NCBI RefSeq assembly: GCF_000002995.4 | Contig: NW_025062476.1 | Span: forward strand, 11,964,501 to 12,028,500 | DNA from: Brugia malayi | Taxonomy: Eukaryota; Nematoda; Chromadorea; Rhabditida; Onchocercidae | Reading direction: 5' to 3' | DNA length: 64,000 nucleotides | Notes under the pieces: generated by a model | The model's database searches: none | Seen by the model: only the letters and a program-made list of their open reading frames with translations | Told to the model about the DNA's origin: nothing | Shown: positions 50,985 through 63,400 of the stretch, piece by piece | How positions within the stretch are numbered: the first letter of the stretch is position 1 | Layout of the letters: each line of letters opens with the position of its first letter | Position numbers and translations under genes: made by a program

Positions 50985-51046
50985 TTAAAGAATTCTTGGA
51001 ACGAGCACGAGAAGATTTCAAACAACGATGGGAAAATCCTACACAG
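50985..51046 (+). CDS. kin-1: PKA-C common exon 2 (helix A region)
   Basis: This 62-nt exon completes the split codon from any first exon and encodes KEFLERAREDFKQRWENPTQ. That is the helix A linker of PKA-C, which packs across the kinase lobes through its Trp (W30 in mammals). Acceptor GGGATTTCAG, donor ACAG/GTATTA. In the 368-aa isoform it covers residues 33-53. It is the shared acceptor for all alternative first exons, so its phase (needs two bases) is the test applied to each candidate. Other open frames over the same bases (50862-51056 and 50996-51211) are shadows. Confidence 0.95.
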
Positions 51047-54000
51047 GTATTATTAAATTTCAAATTAACAACAAATGTTAAAACTTTACGACGATTTCAA
51101 TCATCCAATTTATTTGGAACATTAAAATTAAAAGAAATAATTTTTTTTTTCTTTTTACAAATAATTAAATTGCTATATTATCTTTTGTCGTCCCTTATAT
51201 TGCTTTTTTAAGCTCACAAAAAAAGAAAATGCGACAAATTCGAAAGCTTTCTTAAATTTCTTTGCTGGTAGAAAAGTTGAATGCAATTTAATTTTTCATT
51301 TAAAATGCAAAATGTGAAATTTTTGATTATCTGTCATATTTATGTTAGATGCATAGATGAAATGGAATGGAATAGATAGAATAGACTAAATGGAATAGAA
51401 TAGAGTAGATAGGATGGAATAGAATAGAATAGAGTAGATGGGATGGAATAGAATAGAATAGAATAGATAGAATAGAATAGATGGGATGGAATAGAATAGA
51501 ATAGAATAGAATAGAATAGAATAGAATAGAATAGAATAGAATAGAATAGAATAGAATAGAATAGAATAGAATAGAATAGAATAGAATAGAATAGATAGAA
51601 TAGAATAAATAGAATAGAATAGAATAGAATAGAATAGAATAGAATAGAATAGAATAGAATAGAATAGAATAGAATAGAATAGAATAGAATAGAATAGAAT
51701 AGAATAGAATAGAATAGAATAGAATAGAATAGAATAGAATAGAATAGAATAGAATAGAATAGAATAGAATAGAATAGAATAGAATAGAATAGAATAGAAT
51801 AGATAGGATGGAATAGAATAGAATAGAATAGAATAGAATAGAATAGAATAGAATAGAATAGATAGGATGGAATAGAATAGAATAGATAGAATAGAATAGA
51901 TAGAATAGAATAGAATAGAATAGAATAGATGGGATGGAATAGAATAGAATAGAATAGATGGATGGAATAGAATAGATGGGATGGAACAGAATAGAATAGA
52001 TGGGATGGAATAGAATAGAATAGAATAGAATAAATAGAGTAGAATAGGATGGAATAGAATAGAATAGAATAGATGGGATGGAATAGAATGGAATAGATGG
52101 GATGGAATAGAATAGAATAGAGTAGATAGGATGGAATAGAATAGAATAGAGTAGATAGGATGGAATAGAATAGAATAGAGTAGATAGGATGGAATAGAAT
52201 AGAATAGATAGATAGAATAGAATAGAATAGAATAGATGGGATGGAATAGAATAGAATAGATGGGATGGAATAGAATAGAGATAGAATAGAATAGATAGGA
52301 TGGAATAGAATAGAATAGATAGAATAGAATAGATAGGATGGAATAGAATAGATAGGATGGAATAGAATAGATAGAATAGAATAGATAGGATGGAATAGAA
52401 TAGAATAGATAGAATAGAATAGATAGGATGGAATAGAATAGATGGGATGGAATAGAATAGAAATAGATAGAATAGATAGAGATAGATAGAGATAGATAGA
52501 TATAGATAGATATAGATAGATATACGAATAGATAGAATAGAATAAATAGATTGAGAATAGAATAGAATAGATAGAATAGAATAGATAGGATGGAATAGAA
52601 TAGAATAGATAGAATAGAATAGATAAGGATGGAATAGAATAGAATAGATAGAATAGAATAGAATAGAATAGAATAGATAGGATGGAATAGAATAGAAATA
52701 AAAGATAGAATAGATAGATAGATGGAATAGAATAGATAGGATGAATAGAATAGATTAGAATAAATAGATATAGAATAGAATAGATAGAATAGAATAGATA
52801 GGATGGAATAGAATAGATAGGATGGAATAGAATAGATGGAATAGAATAGATAGGATGGAATAGAATAGATAGAATAGAATAGATAGGATGGAATAGAATA
52901 GAATAGATAGAATAGAATAGATAGGATGGAATAGAATAGAATAGATAGAATAGAATAGATAGATTAGATAGATTAGGATGAATAGAATAGAATAGATAGA
53001 TAGATAGATAGATGGAATAGAATAGAATAGATAGAATAGAATAGATAGGATGGAATAGAATAGAATAGATAGAATAGAATAGATAGGATGGAATAGATAG
53101 GATGGAATAGAATAGAATAGACAGGATACAATGGTATAGAATAGGATAGATAGATTATATAATCGGTATATTCCAGTTGTTTATTTGATGTGACATTTTT
53201 GTTTTTTTTTCTCTTTTAACTAAAATTTCGTAAAATTTCAATCATTGAGCTAACACTGCAAAAGAGAAAAAAGAAAAAAGAAGTGTCATCCATCTTCCAT
53301 TTATCGCTCATATTGTCATTCATCGATTTGGCATTGTTAGCTTTTGATGGATGTTTTGCACTTTTATCATTTCCGATAAAAGTAAGACTAATTTTCCAAT
53401 TTAAAATTGAATAAAGTCTTAATGTTATGCAAGTTTTCCCTTCCTCTTTCTTAGTGTTATTTCATTTTAGTGAAAAAAAGTTTGTTACACAAATTGGGTT
53501 CACATTCACTCTTTCATGCGCATTCTTTGGAGCATTAAAATTGTTTTCCGTTTTTTTTCATGCAAAATATTTCTAAAAATAGAAATAAAAAAAAAAAAAA
53601 AAAAGGCAAAGCAAATAGCATATGCATGAAACGATTGACAAAATAGAAAGACTAAAAGAAGGGAAAGAGAAAAAAATAAAAAAAATAAATGTCAGAAATG
53701 TGATTAAAATATTTAAATACAAAATTGTAATATTTTATCATTTTTTTTTGATTTATTGAAAATTATCAATAAATTTTTCAATTAATAAAAAAATCAATAA
53801 ATTTGTTTATTATTTTATCTTTTTTTTTTCATATACTGCTAGTATGGTGGTAGTTATCAAAGTAAACAAATAACAAAATTTAGGGTAAAAAATTCGGACA
53901 ATTTTTATTTATTCAAACTTTTGCAAACTGCTTACCATTTTTAAATGTTTCATATCATTATCACATTTTTTTTTAAGAATTTTAGGAATTTAAAATATAT

Positions 54001-54530
54001 TTAATCGTACTGATAATAAAATTAAAAATTTTTAAAAATAAAATTGATAAAATTAAAAGTAATATTTTTACATAAAAATCTTATAATAACATATATGTTA
54101 TGGTGATAGAAATTCAATTGTAATAGTTAATTAAAAGTAAATTATTGACAAATGTACGATAATTATTTTCTATGCTTATTAATAAAAATGGAAAAAATGT
54201 TGATGCTAACTTTAGGAATATTTTGTTCAATAGTAATGATAATTATTAAAATTAAACTTGAAGTAAAATGTTAAAATTAAGGTTGAAATTAAAATTTAAA
54301 TCAATAATTCAATAATATTTATCTAAGACGCCCATATTTGGATATTTTTGAAATAATTAAATAAAATTTTAAAAAAAGTTCGATTTATTTCATTTTTTCA
54401 TAATTAGACAACTAATTTTATTGCATTTCAATTTTAATTAAAATTAGCTAAATTTTTTTATATAAAAATTTAGTCAATTTTTTATTTTTTAAATAAATGT
54501 AACAATTTTTTTTTTTAAAACCTTTTTTAG
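51047..54530 (+). other. Intron 2 with a 1.8-kb satellite
   Basis: A 3484-bp intron. It is dominated by the GAATA satellite at 51350-53150. The following 53.15-53.6 kb is slightly richer in G+C but has no coding frame. A TGCATG lies at 53623-53628. The remainder is A/T-rich. Confidence 0.8.
51350..53150. repeat. (GAATA)n pentanucleotide satellite with higher-order variants
   Basis: Nearly pure AATAG/GAATA pentamers over about 1.8 kb. The left half (51480-51800) is almost homogeneous. The right half is organised into longer units mixing GGATGGAATA, GATAGGATGG and GATAGATA variants, with a GATAGATATA patch at about 52470-52530. It sits between exons 2 and 3 of the kinase gene, 300 bp past the exon 2 donor. 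Confidence 0.95.
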
Positions 54531-54758
54531 AATACGGCACAATTAGATGATTTTGATCGAATCAAAACACTTGGTACCGGTTCATTTGGACGTGTAATGT
54601 TGGTAAAACATAAACAAAACGGGTCGTATTATGCGATGAAAATTTTGGATAAACAAAAAGTGGTGAAATTGAAACAAGTTGAACATACACTTAATGAAAA
54701 GCGTATACTTCAAGCAGTTGATTTCCCATTTTTGGTCAATATGGAATATTCTTTCAAA
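54531..54758 (+). CDS. kin-1: PKA-C exon 3: glycine loop, catalytic Lys, helix C
   Basis: 76 codons, phase 0 at its end, acceptor CTTTTTTAG, donor AAAG/GTATAT boundary at 54758. It encodes [20 protein letters not shown], then [19 protein letters not shown], then [18 protein letters not shown] and [10 protein letters not shown]. Residues in the 368-aa isoform: glycine loop G68-G73, ATP-binding K90 (mammalian K72) and helix C E109 (mammalian E91), at a constant offset of 18. [15 protein letters not shown] and the FLVNM wording are nematode-like in my memory. The open frame that starts inside this exon at 54597 runs on into the intron and is not an isoform claim. Confidence 0.97.
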
Positions 54759-55605
54759 GTATATTTTATTTTTTTAAAAGAAAAAAAATTGGTATTTTTA
54801 GGAAATTATAATTTTTCTCTTTTTTTTTTTTTTTCATTTCAATCTAAATTTATTTTAAAAGAGAAAGAGCAGAAAAAAAAAAAAAGCAAATTGCAACTTT
54901 TTTGAATCTTTCATTTAAAAAAAAAAAAATTATATTTTAATTATTGTATAATTATGCTGAAAGTATAAAGGAAGCAATAATAATTAATGTTATCAATTCA
55001 AATAATTTAAATAATTTCTTTTTTTTTAAAATTTTTATGCTATTAGTAAAAAAAAAGAATGTTATTTTTTGAAAATATTCATACTATTATATAAAATTTG
55101 TTGGAAGAAAAATTTTACATCTTTTCTTTTTTTTAAAAAAAAAGAAAAAACTAATTTTGCTTAAATAATTGGATTATTTAGCTAGCATACAATCATTTTA
55201 TTCTATAATAATAACTTGTTGTTTTCTAGCAAAGTATTAAAAAAGTACAGCAAGCTGTTATTAGCCTAAAAATTTTCCATTTTTATCAAAGTAAACAAAA
55301 TAAAATATTTTTTTTTTTATTTTTCATTCTTTCCAATTGACTAAATTTAAAAAAAATTTTTTTTTTCAAAATATTTTCACACAATTTTCCTAACATTTAT
55401 AATAATGAATTATGATTGTAACATATAAAAAAGAAAAAAAAAACAACTTTGATAAAGAAAAAATGGAAAAAAAAATTGAATAAACAAATTCATTGATTAA
55501 AAAGAGTAAAAAAAAAAAACAAATAAACAAACAAATGAATGATTAATAATTAAAAAAAAAAAGAAGATAAAAAATTTAAAACTTTCTTTTTTGGTATTTT
55601 TTTAG
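54759..55605 (+). other. Intron 3
   Basis: 847 bp, A/T homopolymers, no other content seen. Confidence 0.9.
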
Positions 55606-55815
55606 GATAATTCAAATTTGTATATGGTGCTCGAATTTATTGGTGGCGGTGAAATGTTCTCACATTTACGGCGCATTGGTCGTTTCAGTGAGCCACATTC
55701 TCGTTTTTATGCGGCGCAAATTGTGCTTGCATTCGAGTATCTGCATTCCCTTGACCTCATTTATCGAGATCTGAAACCTGAAAATCTCCTTATTGATAAT
55801 ACAGGCTATATTAAG
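55606..55815 (+). CDS. kin-1: PKA-C exon 4: hinge and catalytic loop
   Basis: 70 codons, both ends phase 0, acceptor TTTTTTTAG, donor TAAG/GTATAT. It encodes [20 protein letters not shown], the [19 protein letters not shown] segment and the catalytic loop YRDLKPEN (residues 182-189), with the catalytic base D184 (mammalian D166), K186 and E188 (mammalian E170, a substrate P-2/P-6 Arg contact). The loop has YRD rather than HRD, as is usual in PKA. No substitutions at functional positions are visible. Confidence 0.98.
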
Positions 55816-56064
55816 GTATATTATTACTAGAATTAATACATAAAATATTATAATTATATGATAGGTATAGATTATATTTTATTATACATTTCATTTCTTT
55901 TCCCTTTTTTTTAATTAAAATTATTACTTATAATATTCAATTTTGTTCGTTTAGAAGTTTAAAAATAGCAGAATTTTTGAAATCATAAAATGCAAAAATG
56001 ATCGAATTAATTTGTCAATTTTTATGTCAATTTTGTTTTCTTTTGCTTTAAATTAATTTTACTT

Positions 56065-56098
<34 letters not shown>

Positions 56099-56881
56099 GG
56101 GGGAAAAAACGAAAGAGAAGAAAGATAGAGAGAGAATGAAAAGAAAGAAATGTTAGATAGAATTAATTTTTTTTATAATTGGAAATTTTCATCTTTAAAT
56201 TGAAAAAACATTATATATATATATTTTTTTTTTTCACATTGAATAGTAATTGTATAGTAATGAAATGAATTCATGTAAATAATTTAATTTGCTAATGTCA
56301 AATGTAAATAACTAACTCTCAAAAAAGTATTAAAAAGTATTTTATAATAAATAAATTTTAAAAATGACGAATTTTGCTAAAATAATGGTAAAAAAAACTT
56401 TTTTTTTTTGCGAAATATTTTGATATTATCTAATATTATTTCAATAATATTTAAAAATAAGTGATTTACTCATCTTTTAGAATTAAATAAATAAAGTAAA
56501 AATTTATTAATTATTAGGAAAAATTATGTTGAAATTAGTAAAAAAAAAAAAAAAAAATCACAATTTTTTTTTTTTACAAATTTATCTATTTTGATATTAT
56601 TATAAAATATGCAAAGTAAAAAAATTCATAATTGAGAAAAAAAAATTTCTTTTTTTTTTTTTATTTATAATTATTTGTTTCAGAAATAATTATAAAACAA
56701 TTATTGTAACAGTGATATTTTTTCTCCTTTTTTTTTTTAAAAATACTTTAACTAATTAATGAAATTTTAAAATTTTTGGTAAGTTATTTTCTTTTTGTCT
56801 TAATTTTTACGATTTCTTTTTTTGTTTATATTTATTATACAAATGTTTTATTTGTATAATAAATATATATTTCTTTTATAG
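55816..56881 (+). other. Intron 4
   Basis: 1066 bp, A/T-rich with a short GA-containing purine tract near 56095-56140. Nothing else seen. Confidence 0.9.
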
Positions 56882-58006
<1,125 letters not shown>

Positions 58007-58171
58007 GTGAAATTTCCATCGTATTTTTCGAACGAACTCAAAGATTTATTGAAAAATTTGCTACAAGTTGATTTAACAAAAAGATATGGTAATTTAAAAA
58101 ATGGTGTTGCCGATATTAAAAATCATAAATGGTTCAGTTCAACAGATTGGATTGCTATTTATCAAAAAAAG
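58007..58171 (+). CDS. kin-1: PKA-C exon 7: C-lobe end
   Basis: 55 codons, phase 0, acceptor ATGCTTTAG, donor AAAG/GTTAAA. It encodes [20 protein letters not shown], then [20 protein letters not shown], then [15 protein letters not shown]. It contains the conserved LLxxDLTKRxG element of helix H-I in AGC kinases. The donor is a weak GTTAAA; if it were skipped the frame would read VKKF then TGA at 58184, see findings. Confidence 0.97.
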
Positions 58172-58493
58172 GTTAAAAAATTTTGAATAACTTTTTATAA
58201 TATATCATTTTTTCTTTTTTTTTTTTTTTTTTTTGTTTGTATTAATAAAATATGATAAAAATTTATTAACAATCATTTAAAATATTTACAAACCATTATA
58301 ACAATAAATGGAATTATTTTTAAAAAGAAAAATGGATTTATGATAATATTGCAAGAAAACTATTTCAAATTATTTTAAATTATACAACTTAAAATTATAA
58401 ATTTATTATTAAAATTAGTTAATTAATAATTATATATTTTCATTTTTTTCTTTTTTTAATTTATTGAAAAAGAAAGAATTTCTTTTCTTTTAG
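58172..58493 (+). other. Intron 7
   Basis: 322 bp, A/T-rich; begins with an in-frame VKKF-stop. Confidence 0.9.
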
Positions 58494-58619
58494 ATAGATG
58501 CGCCATTTTTGCCCAAATGTCGTGGCGCTGGTGATGCGTCTAATTTTGATGATTATGAAGAAGAACCATTACGGATTTCAAGTACCGAAAAATGTGCAAA
58601 AGAATTTGCTGACTTTTAG
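58494..58619 (+). CDS. kin-1: PKA-C exon 8: C-terminal tail and stop
   Basis: 41 codons plus TAG (58617-58619), acceptor CTTTTAG. It encodes [20 protein letters not shown], then [18 protein letters not shown], then ADF. This is the AGC-kinase C-tail: FDDY gate (F345-Y348), the turn-motif serine S356 (mammalian S338), C361 (mammalian C343) and the terminal hydrophobic motif FADF (FxxF, FSEF in mammals). The substitution PLRISST for IRVSIN and the Gly-to-Ala change before EF are mild. The tail has the standard mammal-like form rather than the alternative C-terminus I recall for some Caenorhabditis isoforms. Confidence 0.97.
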   Translation: MDAPFLPKCRGAGDASNFDDYEEEPLRISSTEKCAKEFADF

Positions 58620-58760
58620 CGAATTAATTTAAATAATAGACAAAAGAGAAAGAAGGAGAGAGAGAGAGAGAGAGAGGGAGAAAAAGAAAGAAAACAACAA
58701 AAAATATTAAATGGAAAAATTTTTCTTTTTATTTAAAAGAAATTATAAATAAAAAAGTAA
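58620..58760 (+). other. 3' UTR with candidate polyadenylation signal
   Basis: After the stop a purine-rich stretch with about 11 GA units (about 58653-58680) is followed by AATAAA at 58748-58753, the first canonical polyadenylation hexamer, about 130 nt after the stop. In such AT-rich sequence AATAAA occurs often, so the exact end is a guess. Confidence 0.45.
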
Positions 58761-59492
58761 GTAACAAACAAAATCATTTCTTTTTGCTTTGTTTTTGGTT
58801 TTTGTTTTCCTCTCTGTCTTTTCTTTTCTAAGTTTTTTATCGAATCAATCTTCTTTTTTTTTTTTTTTTTGCTTTCAAATATTGTTTGATATGATATAAT
58901 TTAATATCAATCGATCAACTCAATCCAATCAATCGATAAATCAATCGATTAGTCAATTAATCAGTGATTCAATCAATTAATGTGATTCGTTGAATGATTT
59001 TAGTTTCTTTTAAATGTTATTATGGACGATTTATGTATTTTGCTCCTTTTTTTTTTTTCTCTTTGTAATTTACATAAAGATATAAAAGAAAAATGGGTTC
59101 GTTTTTTGTATATTTTAATTTAATTTTTAATTGAAATATTCTGTACAAAAGTTATACTAATTGAATATATTTAACAGAATTGATATTCTTTTCAATTCAT
59201 TTTCTTTGTACAATTGTGTTGATAGTAACAAAAAAGAAAGAAAGAAAGAAATTAAAAATTTATTTTAATTAGTTACCAATTATTTATTAATGATTAAACT
59301 CATTTTCTTGCCATTCAATGAATTTTAAAAAAAAAAAAATTTTTTTGATCATTTTCTTTTTTATTAATTAAAAAAATGGTAACGCAAAATTACTTTGCAA
59401 TTTCTTTTTTTTCTTCATTTTTTTGTTTCTATCAATTTATTTATCTTTCTCAAGTTTTTTTTTTCTTTTTTACTTTTTAATTTTTAATTTAA

Positions 59493-59945
59493 AACAAATT
59501 TTACATATTAAATTCTTTGCATTTTTTAAATTATCATTAATTGATTGGATGAAAAGATTAAACAAAACAAAAATAAAATCAATTTTCTACGCCCAGCACT
59601 GCAATGATATTATCTTTCTAGTCATTTCAATAATATATTGGTGATAGTGTCTCATTAGCTACTCTTATTGTGGTTATTATTATCATTATTACCAGTCATT
59701 ATTATTATAACATTATTGTTATCACTATCATTTTTATTATTATCATTATTACTATTATTATTGTTATTATTAACAGTCATTATTATTAGTTTTATCATTA
59801 TTATTATTATTGCTGTCAATATTAACACTATATTATTATTAGTTTTATCATTATTATCATTATTATTATTATTAGTTTTATCATTATCATTATTGTTATT
59901 ATTAGTTTTATCATTATTATTATCATTATTGTTATCATTACTGTG
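59493..59945. repeat. Duplicated segment, copy B
   Basis: Matches 26851-27262 in the same orientation. It carries an extra 31 bp (59590-59620) beginning CGCCCAGCACTGCAATGATA. The extra segment ends in TTTCTA, which also precedes it (59584-59589 and 59615-59620). The downstream part is an ATT/ATC/GTTTT microsatellite whose Leu/Ile frame (59668-59946) is not a gene. Confidence 0.85.
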
Positions 59946-60344
59946 ATTAATTTATTCATTAATTGTAAATATGTAACTAATAGTAAATTTATTCAGAAAT
60001 AAATAATCGCTTATGTCAAATTAAAGCATTAGGATAATTAGGATAAGTTCAACTGCTAAATATGTGTTTATATTAGATTTCTATCAGATTTCCAATATTT
60101 TATATTTTTATTAATTTTCAAAGTATTTTACAGCACTAATTAATCATATAATTAAATCAGAAATATTACTTACTTGATTCTGAAATTGTTTCTGAAATTC
60201 ACTTTGAAAAAAAATTCAAAGAGAGTTTTTCTTTTTTTTTTTTTTTTTGATTTAAAAACTTTGATCTTATCTTATTGAAAATAATTTCATTTTTATTCCT
60301 TTTGCTAATTACTATAATAACATAATCTGGCAACAATAGTAATA

Positions 60345-60356
60345 ATAGTTATTAAC

Positions 60357-60391
<35 letters not shown>

Positions 60392-60447
60392 TAATAATAA
60401 TAATAATAGTAACAATAATAATAATAATAATAATAGTAATAATAAAT
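60345..60447. repeat. (AAT)n microsatellite
   Basis: AAT repeats with a few AAC/AGT changes. Confidence 0.9.
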
Positions 60448-62845
60448 TGTAAAATTGAATAGCTATAATTAAAAACAATAATAATCATTCAACAATGTCT
60501 GTTCATTTCATTTACAAATGTTGTAATTTAACTGCTTTATTTTTTTTTTTAATTATCATTTTAAACTTTAATATATTATTATTTTAATTAATTTAGTTCA
60601 TTTACTTCATTTTTAAATTTGCTCTCTCTTTTTCAAATATTTTTGCTTTTCATGATAATTTTATGTCATAAAAAATTGATAAATCATATTTGTTGATTTT
60701 TTTTTTCTTTTTGTTTTACTTTTACTTTTATAAATTCAATTCTTTTCTTAATATTATAAAATATATTGTGAATAAATTGTGTGATAATTTAGAAAAAATA
60801 CAAAATTGTACGATAAGTTTTACTTTAATGTATAATCTGTTTTATTTTTCCTTCAGAATTTCGAATAAATTATTCAAAGCAATGTTCTTTTTACATAATA
60901 ATTCAATTCTTTTAATTGAGATTTTCAGATAAAAAAAAGAGAGAGAAGAAGAAGAGAGAGAGAGAGAAAAAAAAAATGAGTTAAAAAATTAATATATTTT
61001 TGAATAAGTTATATTTCAAAAATTCAATTGTTGCTAAGAAGTTAATTTCGATAATTAATTTTATTCAAAATGTTACTGCTAGTTTTAAATTATTTTATAT
61101 TATTTTTATTCTTTTTTAATTTTTCATTTTTTAAAATTGTCATTTTTCAACAGATAATTTTAATTACAATAATTTCTTTTTTTCATTAATTTTCACTATT
61201 ATTTTCTCTCTTTTATCTCTTTTCACATATAAAAAAAAGTTCTTCCATTTAAAATTGATTTAATTTTAATTATAATTAATAAAAGGCATTCAGATTTATT
61301 CATTTGACAATTGAAATTTACAAATTAATGAAATGAATTTAATTCTTTTTTTTTCTTTTTTTTTTCGACAATTTTTTTTTAATGATAATTTTATTATTAT
61401 TACTTTTCCTATTATTATTTTTATTAATTAATATTACGAATACTGCAATATAATTACCGAAATTAATTTCAATTGCAAAATAAATTCATTCACATCTGAT
61501 ATGATTCACTTTTGTTAGCAAATAACTATAAATGATTTTGATTTCTCAATTTAATTCACGGGTAATTAATAAAAATAAGAAATAAAACAAAGAAATTGTG
61601 AAAATTATAAAAATTTTAGCCATCTGATTTTAATTATTTAATGCTAAAAAATACTAAAAATAAATAAATTTTTCAATCAAATCTTTATTTTAATAAAGAT
61701 TTAAAAAATTTTTATATTTTTTTTTACATATTTAAAAATTTTTATATATATTTATGAACAAAAATTTCACTGTCATTTAATAATTCATTGTTTATGCAAT
61801 AATTCAAAAACTATTACAAATTTATGAATAAATATTTGAAAAATAAAAAAGAAAAATATTTCTAATTTTACTAATATTTCAACAAATAAATAAATAAATA
61901 AACATCATTTTTTGCTTATTATTTGCTTTTGAAATTAATTTTCCTCTAAATTTTTCAAAAGAACATTTTATATGTTCGCTAATTACTGCTTATGAAAAAA
62001 TAAATAAAATTTTGAAAAAAAAAATTTAAAAAATTTTGAATGTAAAAAAAAAATTCTCAATTTTTCTTTTCATTGTTTTAATTTTTTTTTTCATTTATAC
62101 TTGTAGAAAATTTGAAAATTTTCTATATAAAATCACTAATTATAAGGATTTTAGTTTTTCTTTTCTTTTATTTTTGAATGCATTGTAAATTGTATTTTTG
62201 CAACTTTCTGAGCCATTTCCATTCAAATTAATTTTAATTTCTATTAAAATTTAAATGAAACGTTGTAAACATAATGTGTACTGTTAAAATGTAAATAAAT
62301 TACATTAGAAATACTAATATATTTCTAAAATTGACCTTAATTAGTAATCATTTATTTTTCAAAAAATAATATCAAAAAAAAAAAAAAAAATTAAACAGAA
62401 TTATGAAACGGTAAAAAAAAAAAAAGAAAACAAATGCAAAATAATTTATATATAAAGTTTATTTAAAAGTACTATTTATTATCTATCAAACAAATCTTTT
62501 TTTTTTGAGTATTTCTTTTCTATTTTTCATTTTTTTATCAGTTATAATTGAAGTAAATCATTAAACAATGTTACTATAAAAAGTTTATCCAATTAAAAAA
62601 AAAGTTTGCAAATTTGACCAATTTAAAAGCTAACAAAAATTGCAGTTTGAATGGAAGCATAAATGGAACAAGAAAAAAGGAGAAAAAAAGTACCAACTAA
62701 GAAATAAATAAGCTAATTCATTAATTACTATCTTTGAAATTCCAAAAATTTCATTTCTAAAAACTCTTTATAAAAATTATTGTCTGTAAAATGTTTGTTT
62801 ATATTGAAATATGGTGAATATTTAATAATAAAGATTAGAAATAAT

Positions 62846-63400
62846 AATAATAGTAATTGATAGCAATAGTGATAATAATAATAATAATTGATAGCAATAG
62901 TGACAATAATAATATTAATAAGTGATAGCAATAGTGATAATAATAATATTAATAAGTGATAGCAATAGTGACAATAATAATATTAATAAGTGATAGCAAT
63001 AGTGACAATAATAATATTAATAAGTGATAGCAATAGTGATAATAATAATATTAATAAGTGATAGCAATAGTGACAATAATAATATAATAAGTGATAGCAA
63101 TAGTGACAATAATAATATAATAAGTGATAGCAATAGTGACAATAATAATATTAATAAGTGATAGCAATAGTGACAATAATAATATTAATAAGTGATAGCA
63201 ATAGTGACAATAATAATATTAATAAGTGATAGCAATAGTGACAATAATAATATTAATAAGTGATAGCAATAGTGACAATAATAATATTAATAAGTGATAG
63301 CAATAGTGACAATAATAATATTAATAAGTGATAGCAATAGTGATAATAATAATAATAAGTGACAGCAATAGTGATAATAATAATAATAATAATAATAACT
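62846..63400. repeat. 34-bp tandem array (AAGTGATAGCAATAGTGACA + AATAATATTAAT)
   Basis: About 16 copies of a 34-bp unit, some shortened by loss of TT in the AATATTAAT part and with C/T variation (GTGACAAT or GTGATAAT). The central copies are nearly identical, so the array probably expanded recently. It ends in an AAT run near 63390. Confidence 0.9.

Noticed and set aside
54597..54905. 102-codon frame starting within exon 3
   Set aside because: Its 5' part is the true exon read in frame; the remainder is intron read-through after a clear GTATAT donor.
60855..60990. Two TTCAG acceptors after the gene as possible alternative last exons (NFE-stop; IKKRERRR...)
   Set aside because: The first gives three residues and the second reads a GA repeat; neither resembles a known PKA C-tail.
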